Source of the DNA: an uncultured Collinsella sp.
Lineage (GTDB): Bacteria; Actinomycetota; Coriobacteriia; Coriobacteriales; Coriobacteriaceae
Assembly (NCBI GenBank): GCA_902491915.1
Contig: CABUJL010000116.1
Span: 1 to 5,516 of the forward strand
DNA length: 5,516 nt
Direction of reading: 5' to 3'
The notes under the pieces were generated by a model. That model was not told the origin of the DNA and ran no database searches. It saw only the letters and a list, made by a program, of their open reading frames with translations. This document shows, in pieces, positions 1-5,516 of this stretch; position 1 is the first letter of the stretch; each line of letters begins with the position of its first letter. The position numbers and the translations under genes are program-made.

Positions 1-115
1 CGATGTTGAACAGCACGCTCGAGATCTGATAATCGAAGAAACTGCCCACGCCCAGACAAAGACACAGGACAACCGCGATAGCGGCGGCGTCTTTCTTGTA
101 GATGTACCCGAACAT
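1..115 (-). CDS. N-terminus of a membrane protein, probably PAP2-family phosphatase (partial)
   Basis: Only the first 38 codons are present; the gene runs off the left edge. The translation starts MFGYIYKKDAAAIAVVLCLC and continues through GVGSFFDYQISSVLFNI. Residues about 10-25 form a hydrophobic segment after a short lysine-containing start, as expected for a first membrane helix. The FFDYQIS..LFN stretch straight after the helix resembles, from memory, the N-terminus of Gram-positive PAP2 (type 2 phosphatidic acid phosphatase-like) membrane proteins, which dephosphorylate lipid phosphates or undecaprenyl diphosphate. The catalytic motifs of that family would lie outside the window, so the family call is inference. 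The start is supported by an AAAGGA ribosome-binding site 4 nt upstream. It follows mfd by 88 nt on the same strand and could be cotranscribed. Another small membrane protein family is possible. That it is a coding start is much surer than its function. Confidence 0.6.
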   Translation of the reverse strand, partial: MFGYIYKKDAAAIAVVLCLCLGVGSFFDYQISSVLFNI

Positions 116-119
116 GCTT

Positions 120-125
120 TCCTTT
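120..125 (-). promoter_or_regulatory. Ribosome-binding site of the PAP2-like gene
   Basis: AAAGGA on the minus strand, 4 nt before the ATG at 115. It fixes the start of a reading frame too short within the window to be called by length alone. Confidence 0.7.
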
Positions 126-151
126 CGATGGGGCTGGAATCAACCTGCGAG

Positions 152-191
152 GTGGCGGGGCAAAGAACAACTGGTAGCTCTGCCCCGCCAC
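152..191 (-). terminator. Perfect 11-bp GC-rich hairpin after mfd, possible terminator without U-tract
   Basis: GTGGCGGGGCA (152-162) is the exact reverse complement of TGCCCCGCCAC (181-191), with an 18-nt loop. The hairpin begins 12 nt after the mfd stop codon on the minus strand. It is not followed by a T-run: the next minus-strand bases are CTCGCAGGTTG. A classical intrinsic terminator is therefore not shown. It could be a non-canonical terminator, a 3'-end stabilising or RNA-processing hairpin between two cotranscribed genes, or a copy of a dispersed repeat. Only about 26 nt separate it from the next ribosome-binding site, leaving no room for a separate promoter. Confidence 0.5.
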
Positions 192-203
192 GCCCCCTAC
201 TTG

Positions 204-3200
204 TTAGTCATCGTCGCTCGCGCCTAATTGCTGCAGCAGCATGAGTGCCGCGGCCACGGGGCCGGTGCCGTCGTTGGCGTCGAGACCGCGACCCAGGCCG
301 CTGCCCGCGCCGGCGCCCGCCTTGTAGGGCACCGACAACTTGCGGCTCTTGGGGAAGTTCACCGCGCCATAGCGGGTCTTAAGCTCAAAGGCCACCTTCT
401 TGGGCACGTCGACGCCCAAAAACGTGATGCGACCGCCGCTGAGCGTGACGCTCTCGAGCCCCAGGCGCTCGCCGCGAATGCGGATGCGCGCGCGATTGAA
501 CAGGTTGAGTCCCGCCAACGGCAGCTCACCATGCGCGGCCTCGGTCTCTTCCTGCACCTCGTCAATGCTCTCCAGGTCCTCGGCCGCTGCGAGCTTACGG
601 TACACGAGCACGCGCTGGTCCACCGCTGGCAGGTACTCCTCGGACAAGAAGTAGTCGGCCGGCAGGTTAATACCCACGCTCGCCGCCTCCACGCCGGCGT
701 CGTCATCGCCGCGCGCCTCGGCCACGGCCTGGCCCAGCATCTGCGTAAACAGATCAAAGCCCACGCTCGACAGGTTGCCGTGCTGCTCGGCTCCCATAAG
801 CGAACCGGCGCCACGGATCTCTAGGTCGCGCATGGCGATGCGCATGCCGCTGCCCAGGTCCTGGAACTCGGAAAGTGCGGTCAGGCGCGCCGTTGCCTCC
901 TCGGTGAGCGGCAGCTCGCCGGGGAACATAAAGTACGCGTAGGCCTGCGTGGCAGAGCGGCCCACACGGCCCTTGAGCTGGTAGAGCTGCGCCAGGCCAA
1001 GGCGCTGCGAGTCCTCGATGATCAGCGTGTTGGCCGTTGCGTTGTCGATGCCGCTCTCCACGATGGTCGTGGCGATGAGCACATCGATCTTTTTGGTCGC
1101 GAACTCAATCATCACGTCCTCGACCTCGCGCGGGCTCATCTTGCCGTGTGCCACGCCCACGCGCGCCTCGGGCGCGGCCTCATGCACGCGCGCCACGGCG
1201 TCATCGATGGTCTTAACGCGGTTGGACACGTAGTACACCTGGCCGCCGCGGCCCACCTCCAGGCGAATCGCCGCGCTCACCACATCGGGGTCGTACTCCC
1301 CCACGTGCACGATCACGGGACGACGCCCGGTCGGCGGTGTGGTGATCAGGCTCATGTCGCGCACGCCGCTCGTGGCCATCTGCATGGTTCGCGGAATAGG
1401 CGTTGCCGAAAGCGTGAGCACGTCGATTTGCTCGCGCAGGTTCTTGAGCTGCTCCTTGTGCTGCACACCAAAGCGCTGCTCCTCGTCGATGATCACCATG
1501 CCCAGGTTCTTGGGGTTCACGTCGGCAGAAAGCAAGCGGTGCGTGCCGATGAGCACGTCGATCGTGCCCTCGGCAAATGCCTTGAGCGCGCGCTTCTGCT
1601 GCGCCGGCGTGCGGAAGCGGCTGAGCACCTCAACCTCGAGGCCAAACGGGGCAAAGCGCTCAAAGAACGTCTCGTAGTGCTGCTGGGCAAGAATGGTCGT
1701 GGGGCAGAGCACCATGACCTGGCGGCCGGAGTCCACGCACTTAAACGCCGCGCGCAGGGCAACCTCGGTCTTGCCGAAGCCCACGTCGCCGCACAGCAGG
1801 CGGTCCATGGGCTTGGGCGCCTCCATGTCGGCCTTAATGTCGGCGATGGCCTCCAGCTGGTCGCGCGTCTCGTCGTAGGGGAAGCTCTCCTCCATCTCAA
1901 TCTGCTCGGGCGTGTCGGGCGGGCAGGCGATACCGGTAATCGACGAGCGGCGCGTATACAGGTCGACCAGGTCAAACGCCAGCTTTTTGGCGTTCTTGCG
2001 CGCCTTGTTGGTGGCACGCGTCCAGTCGGCGGTGTTGAGCCTGGTCAGACGCGGCTTATCGCCGTCGGGGCCAACATAGCGCGTGATGCGGTCGACCTGC
2101 TCGAGCGGCACGTAGAGCTTGTCGCCGTCGGCATATTCCAGCAAAAAGTAGTCGCGCTCCTTGCCGCCCACTTCCTGGCGCGCGATCTCGCTAAAGAGCG
2201 CGATGCCGTGGGTGGCGTGCACCACGTAGTCGCCCGGCTTAAACGGGAACGTGATCTGCGTAATGTCCACCTTGCGGCGGCTGCGCGCGCGGTTGGCGTC
2301 CATGCGGGCGTTGAGATCGGCGATCGAGAACACGGCCAGGTTGGCATCGGGCACCACTACGCCCTGCGGCAAGGCGGCATCGACAAAGGTCACACGTCCG
2401 CGCGAAATAGTGGGCACGGCGGCGCCGGCGGCAGCCTGGTCGGCACCCGCCTCGAGCGAGCGGGCGTTGAGCGCGTCGGCCTTACGCTCGCGAATGGAAG
2501 CATGGGCCTCCTGGCGTGCGGCACGATCGGCGGAATCCGCCGCTGCCACGCGAACGCGGTCGCCGATAGCGCCGACATTTTCGGGCGCCGCGGTCAGCGA
2601 TTCCTCAAAGGTAATGCCCTCGTCGCCAAAGGTGAGCTCCATCGACTCGCGCGCACCGCGGTCGGGGATGGCAAACACGCAGGCATAGCGCTTGCCCACG
2701 ACCTCCTGGATGCGCGTCATAAAACGGTTGTCCGAGCCTGCGATGGCCGGCTGCTCAATCTTGAGCTCGGCCGTCACCGCACCGCCGGCACGGATGAGGC
2801 TCACGTAGTTCAGGCGCTGCTGGGCACCAAAATCGAGCTGTTGGGCGCGCACGTACAGACCATCCAGGCGGTCAATCCCTGCCTCGCCGGCACGGGCCTC
2901 AATATCCTCGTAGGCGCGCAGGCAGTCGTCGAACAGCGAGCGCGGCTCGGACAGAACCACGAGTGCCTTGCCGCTCACGTGTGCCAACGGGCTTACGGTC
3001 TGGCCGTACATCACCGGCAAAAAGCGGTCGAGCTCGGGCGTGACGATGCGCGTATCCACCATCTCGAGCAGCGCCGCCAGCTTGCTGTCGTCCTGGCTGG
3101 CACGGTAGAGCGCCACGTGCATGTTGTGGACGGCATCGTCGGTAAGCGCCAGCTCGCGGCAGGGGAAGATCTCGATACTGTCCTCGTTGCCGATGGTTTG

Positions 3201-3836
3201 GCCCGTGGAGCTCACCATACGGCGGATGCGGTCAATCTCATCGCCGAAAAACTCAATGCGCACGGGCGCCTTTTCCTGCGCGGGAAACACCTCGACGGTG
3301 TCACCGTGCACGCGGAACAGACCGGGCGCATCGGCGGCACCGGCATTGGTGTAGCCCATGCCCACCAGGCGCTGCGGCACCTCGTCAAAAGGAATCTCCT
3401 CGCCCACCGCAAAGGTCGTGGACTCCCAATAGTGGCTCTCGACCGGCGGCACGCAACGCAGCAGCGCGCGAGCCGAGGCGACCATGATGCAGTTGTCCCC
3501 GCGCACGATGCGTCCCAGTGCCTCGCAGCGCTGCGCCACCACGGCGTCGTCGGGCGCCTGCTCGCGCCAAGGGTAGTCCTTGCGCTCGGGAAAGCGGCAC
3601 ACGTGCGCCAGCCCCACATAGGCGGCCAGGCTGCGCGCAGCGCGATCGGCCGCGTCCTCGCCGCTCACAATGTAGACCGTCGGGCGCGGACGACGCGCAA
3701 ACTGGGCCGCCGCCATAAGCGTTCGGCCCGACTGAGACACGGCCAGCGTCACGTCCTCGCCGGCATCGAGTCCGGCCTCGACGGCCTGCAGCGCCTCGGC
3801 AGTGTAAAGCTGCGCGGCTATACGGTGAATGAGCAT
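204..3836 (-). CDS. mfd: Transcription-repair coupling factor Mfd
   Basis: Mfd is a cytoplasmic ATP-driven DNA translocase that binds stalled RNA polymerase, pushes it off the lesion and recruits UvrA to begin nucleotide excision repair. The protein has 1210 residues and is complete. Domains in order: a UvrB-like N-terminal module (about 1-410) with a degenerate nucleotide-binding loop (SQSGRT, 34-39) and the UvrA-contact region (161-207); an Ala-rich linker/insert (about 414-479); the CarD-like RNA polymerase-interacting domain (FKPGDYVVH to ITRYVG, 532-589); a RecG-like translocase with Walker A GDVGFGKT (683-690), DEEQ box (784-787), SATPIPRT (810-817), ESGID (927-931) and GRVGRS (956-961); the RGAGSLMG segment (1008-1015); and the C-terminal TRCF domain (about 1055-1165) ending in a Gly-rich tail and DDD. 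The length slightly exceeds the 1148 of E. coli. The ATG at 3836 is chosen because GGAGGA lies 5 nt upstream; the TTG 27 nt further up sits at the terminator's T-run and lacks such a site. The stop is TAA. Confidence 0.98.
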   Translation of the reverse strand: MLIHRIAAQLYTAEALQAVEAGLDAGEDVTLAVSQSGRTLMAAAQFARRPRPTVYIVSGEDAADRAARSLAAYVGLAHVCRFPERKDYPWREQAPDDAVVAQRCEALGRIVRGDNCIMVASARALLRCVPPVESHYWESTTFAVGEEIPFDEVPQRLVGMGYTNAGAADAPGLFRVHGDTVEVFPAQEKAPVRIEFFGDEIDRIRRMVSSTGQTIGNEDSIEIFPCRELALTDDAVHNMHVALYRASQDDSKLAALLEMVDTRIVTPELDRFLPVMYGQTVSPLAHVSGKALVVLSEPRSLFDDCLRAYEDIEARAGEAGIDRLDGLYVRAQQLDFGAQQRLNYVSLIRAGGAVTAELKIEQPAIAGSDNRFMTRIQEVVGKRYACVFAIPDRGARESMELTFGDEGITFEESLTAAPENVGAIGDRVRVAAADSADRAARQEAHASIRERKADALNARSLEAGADQAAAGAAVPTISRGRVTFVDAALPQGVVVPDANLAVFSIADLNARMDANRARSRRKVDITQITFPFKPGDYVVHATHGIALFSEIARQEVGGKERDYFLLEYADGDKLYVPLEQVDRITRYVGPDGDKPRLTRLNTADWTRATNKARKNAKKLAFDLVDLYTRRSSITGIACPPDTPEQIEMEESFPYDETRDQLEAIADIKADMEAPKPMDRLLCGDVGFGKTEVALRAAFKCVDSGRQVMVLCPTTILAQQHYETFFERFAPFGLEVEVLSRFRTPAQQKRALKAFAEGTIDVLIGTHRLLSADVNPKNLGMVIIDEEQRFGVQHKEQLKNLREQIDVLTLSATPIPRTMQMATSGVRDMSLITTPPTGRRPVIVHVGEYDPDVVSAAIRLEVGRGGQVYYVSNRVKTIDDAVARVHEAAPEARVGVAHGKMSPREVEDVMIEFATKKIDVLIATTIVESGIDNATANTLIIEDSQRLGLAQLYQLKGRVGRSATQAYAYFMFPGELPLTEEATARLTALSEFQDLGSGMRIAMRDLEIRGAGSLMGAEQHGNLSSVGFDLFTQMLGQAVAEARGDDDAGVEAASVGINLPADYFLSEEYLPAVDQRVLVYRKLAAAEDLESIDEVQEETEAAHGELPLAGLNLFNRARIRIRGERLGLESVTLSGGRITFLGVDVPKKVAFELKTRYGAVNFPKSRKLSVPYKAGAGAGSGLGRGLDANDGTGPVAAALMLLQQLGASDDD

Positions 3837-3841
3837 GATGT

Positions 3842-3847
3842 TCCTCC
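3842..3847 (-). promoter_or_regulatory. Strong ribosome-binding site that sets the mfd start
   Basis: GGAGGA on the minus strand with a 5-nt spacer (ACATC) to the ATG at 3836. It is a near-perfect Shine-Dalgarno sequence and decides the start in favour of the protein beginning MLIHRIAAQ over an in-frame extension of nine codons. Confidence 0.9.
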
Positions 3848-3850
3848 GGC

Positions 3851-3879
3851 ATTGCAACGCCAAAAGCCCGCCGAGGCAA
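3851..3879 (-). promoter_or_regulatory. Weak candidate mfd promoter inside the terminator
   Basis: On the minus strand TTGCCT (3879-3874) and TGCAAT (3856-3851) are separated by 17 nt, and each matches four of six bases of the sigma70 -35 and -10 consensus. The -35 box would lie in the loop and descending arm of the terminator hairpin. The predicted start of transcription would fall in or next to the Shine-Dalgarno sequence, giving a leader of only about 8-10 nt, which argues against it. It is listed because it is the only place a promoter could fit between the terminator and mfd. Confidence 0.2.
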
Positions 3880-3889
3880 GCTCGGCGGG
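3862..3889 (-). terminator. Intrinsic terminator upstream of mfd
   Basis: On the minus strand CCCGCCGAG (3889-3881), loop CTTGC, CTCGGCGGG (3875-3867), then C and TTTT (3865-3862). This is a 9-bp perfect GC-rich stem with a short T-run, pointing in the direction of the minus-strand genes. It would end transcripts of the ATP-grasp gene, whose stop codon lies about 170 nt upstream. Because it ends 14 nt before the mfd Shine-Dalgarno, it could equally act as a terminator or attenuator within an mfd leader. The T-run is short, so some read-through is likely. Confidence 0.75.
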
Positions 3890-3924
3890 TCGTTCGTCAA
3901 ATTCGTTGCCTGTCATGGTAGCGC

Positions 3925-3940
3925 ATGGAGGGGACTCCAT
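3925..3940. repeat. Small palindrome in the mfd upstream region
   Basis: ATGGAG (3925-3930) and CTCCAT (3935-3940) form a 6-bp inverted repeat around GGGA. On the minus strand a TACCAT hexamer (-10-like, four of six matches) lies four bases downstream at 3920-3915, but without a convincing -35 at 16-18 nt. It might be an operator beside an mfd promoter, yet a 6-bp palindrome is common by chance. The rest of 3837-4058 holds no gene I can support. Confidence 0.2.
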
Positions 3941-3966
3941 CTCAGGCGTACTCCCAGCCCCGCAAC

Positions 3967-3997
3967 AAAAACGCCAGACAGAACTGAACTCACCGGC
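3967..3997 (-). terminator. Weak candidate terminator of the ATP-grasp gene
   Basis: On the minus strand GCCGG (3997-3993) can pair with CTGGC (3977-3973), including one G-U pair, across a 15-nt loop, and GTTTTT follows (3972-3967). It lies about 60 nt after the ATP-grasp stop codon. The stem is short and the loop long, so it is much weaker than the hairpin at 3862-3889. Confidence 0.25.
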
Positions 3998-4058
3998 CTC
4001 GCCAAAATCTCCCCGTCACGTCGAACGCCGCAACCACGGAAGGTGCCCCAAGAAACGG

Positions 4059-5516
4059 CTATTCCTCAAAAAAGCTCGCAACGTTCAGGCGGCTCGTCCA
4101 CTCCCCTATGGTGTTGGCAAAACCGACGCGTGTGTACACGCCCGCAAAGCGGCCGCGATACAGGTACAGGCCTTCCATATTAGAAGCGGGCGCAAAACCA
4201 AGACCATCCACAAGTCCTTTGGGCGCCTCTCCTCGATGCGGCCCATCGACAAGCGTTCCGCGCAAGCAGGGAGTCTGATACTGCTGAGCATACTCCTGCA
4301 CAATCGCCCCAGCTGCCGCAGCGCGAACCAGCACCTGGGACCATTCCCGTTCCGTGACATCCAAACCGGCTACAACGCCAACCGCGTTGTAGCCGCCGCA
4401 CGGCTTGACAATCCATCGATCCTTTTCGGCAAATCTCGACAACTGGGTGCTTTCGTCCAAAATCTCGGTATAGGGCACATGCTCCCGGACAAACGACTGC
4501 TCCTCCGAGCTCAACAAGGACTGCCCGGCTCGAGACCACAAAAACGCAAATACGGTCTTAGTCGCACACGGCCACGTTCTAAAACCACCGACGATGCATG
4601 CAAGCCCTTCTTGGGCGGCCTCGATTAAGGCTGAGCGTCCGTCGCACGGCTTATCCCACAGCTCGCCGGTCACCGCGCGCCGCCAAACGCAATCAATAGG
4701 ACCAGCGGCATCGCATAGGCGCCTAGCACCGCTCTCGCCTTTGCCAATCCGCAGGTCGCGCACATCCGCAAAGCGTGCGACTACACCCCGCTGCCTCATA
4801 AGGTCGACAAAATGAGCCGCATCTTCCAAGTCGATGCTTTCCGAATAGTCGACGATTGCCACCGAAGCAGGATATATCTTTGATTGCGGTGCATAGAGCC
4901 CCTCGTCAACGCAGGCCCCGTCGTCCGATCGTGCGCTATCCTCGGTGCGACGAGGATGGGCCAGCTCCCACTCTGCATAGGTCTCAAACAGTGCATCTAT
5001 CCAGCTGCCGCACAAATCGTACTGACGAAAGCCGGGGTAGCTGGATGCAAACTCCTCAAAGGAAGGCGTCATTCGCACTGCCTGACAGACCGCATCGGTT
5101 ACTACCATTCCAGCACTGCCGTCGGTATTGAGCTCGCAAAACGTATACGAACCGGCGTCCTCGTCAAGAAAGATATCAACGCGCGCAAGGGGAATCTGGC
5201 AATCATAGCCGGCATCCATAGCGCACAGGTCAGCAAAAGCCGGATCCATGCGAAACCACGCACGCACGGAGGCATCGGAACAAAACGCCCGCGTCACCTT
5301 GTCCATAATGCCGTACATGCGCTCGGCCGCCTCCTTAAGAAGCGCCGTCATATCCTTATCGAATATCTTTGGCGTTAAAGCCCAGGGCGCAGGGTCGCCA
5401 TGGTAGAGTGCATGGGTTTGAGACAAGTATTCGTCGCCTTTGCGACGACCAGGTAGGTCACCTTCGCGCGTGCGCACAATGCGCTCAAAATAATCTTCAA
5501 GCTCTCGCGTTTTCGA
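4059..5516 (-). CDS. ATP-grasp ligase-like protein, glutathionylspermidine synthase-related (5' partial)
   Basis: The frame is open to the right edge: 13 in-frame codons (SKTRELEDYFERI) precede the first possible start, a GTG at 5477, and they read as genuine protein. The gene therefore most likely begins outside the window. The 485 visible residues match, from memory, the C-terminally placed ATP-grasp fold of glutathionylspermidine synthase-like proteins. Seen in order are an acidic strand pair RVDIFLD and CELNTDGSAGM (about 112-137), VWRRAVTGELW (277-287), a nucleotide-binding strand RWIVKPCGGYNAVGV (367-381), IVQEYA (405-410), and a C-terminal GFANTIGEWTSRLN (465-478). Such enzymes use ATP to join a carboxylate to an amine through an acyl phosphate. 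No CHAP-type amidase domain is visible, unlike the bifunctional E. coli enzyme. No signal peptide or membrane segment is seen, so it is probably cytoplasmic. The gene uses a TTA codon (4626-4628) and looks less strongly GC-biased than mfd. The exact subfamily and substrate are unknown. Confidence 0.75.
   Translation of the reverse strand, partial: SKTRELEDYFERIVRTREGDLPGRRKGDEYLSQTHALYHGDPAPWALTPKIFDKDMTALLKEAAERMYGIMDKVTRAFCSDASVRAWFRMDPAFADLCAMDAGYDCQIPLARVDIFLDEDAGSYTFCELNTDGSAGMVVTDAVCQAVRMTPSFEEFASSYPGFRQYDLCGSWIDALFETYAEWELAHPRRTEDSARSDDGACVDEGLYAPQSKIYPASVAIVDYSESIDLEDAAHFVDLMRQRGVVARFADVRDLRIGKGESGARRLCDAAGPIDCVWRRAVTGELWDKPCDGRSALIEAAQEGLACIVGGFRTWPCATKTVFAFLWSRAGQSLLSSEEQSFVREHVPYTEILDESTQLSRFAEKDRWIVKPCGGYNAVGVVAGLDVTEREWSQVLVRAAAAGAIVQEYAQQYQTPCLRGTLVDGPHRGEAPKGLVDGLGFAPASNMEGLYLYRGRFAGVYTRVGFANTIGEWTSRLNVASFFEE

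Noticed and set aside
161..190. CTGGTAGCTC string resembling a tRNA D-arm on the plus strand
   Set aside because: No acceptor stem, anticodon arm or T-arm can be built around it; the surrounding bases are explained by the 11-bp hairpin.
228..824. Shorter plus- and minus-strand open frames overlapping mfd (for example 228-824 plus and 1517-2017 minus)
   Set aside because: All lie inside the intact mfd frame, have low-complexity Arg/Ala/Ser- or His-rich translations, and lack ribosome-binding support or recognisable domains.
3895..3900. TTGACG on the minus strand, a near-perfect -35 box
   Set aside because: At 16-18 nt downstream the sequence falls in the GC-rich terminator stem with no -10-like hexamer.
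3818..3916. Possible 32-residue leader peptide on the minus strand (starting MTGNEFDERP) running through the terminator and overlapping the mfd start
   Set aside because: It would be attractive as a translation-controlled attenuator, but its ATG has no Shine-Dalgarno at a proper distance and it has no run of regulatory codons. Chance open frames of this length are common in GC-rich DNA.
1146..4628. Very long plus-strand open frame (1160 codons) opposite mfd and part of the ATP-grasp gene
   Set aside because: Its codons are exactly in register with the codons of both minus-strand genes, so it can only be interrupted where they use TTA, CTA or TCA. It stops at a TTA leucine codon of the ATP-grasp gene. 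The His/Ala/Arg/Leu-rich product resembles no protein I know. It is a by-product of GC-rich codon use.

Overview
The window reads as ordinary chromosomal DNA of a GC-rich bacterium. Codon choice, the Mfd sequence and compact intergenic hairpins are most reminiscent of an anaerobic actinobacterium of the Coriobacteriia (Collinsella-like). That placement is inference from general familiarity; no marker in the window proves it. All three genes lie on the minus strand, so transcription runs from high to low coordinates.

Reading in the direction of transcription: (1) 5516-4059, a 5'-truncated gene for an ATP-grasp ligase-like protein related to glutathionylspermidine synthases, whose true substrate is unknown. 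(2) 4058-3837, a 222-nt intergenic stretch with a weak hairpin/T-run, a small palindrome and a good intrinsic terminator (3862-3889) that ends only 14 nt before the mfd ribosome-binding site. (3) 3836-204, a complete mfd gene for the transcription-repair coupling factor, 1210 residues, with all helicase motifs intact. (4) 203-116, a short gap holding a perfect 11-bp hairpin. (5) 115-1, the first 38 codons of a small membrane protein, probably a PAP2-family phosphatase, cut off by the window edge.

The three genes show no obvious shared pathway: Mfd is housekeeping DNA repair, the ATP-grasp protein is probably a small-molecule or peptide ligase, and the PAP2-like protein would act on lipid phosphates at the membrane. 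The most notable point is architectural. Both mfd and the PAP2-like gene have a strong hairpin immediately before the ribosome-binding site, with little or no room for a conventional promoter in between. I found no mobile element, CRISPR array, RNA gene or evident undescribed multi-gene system.
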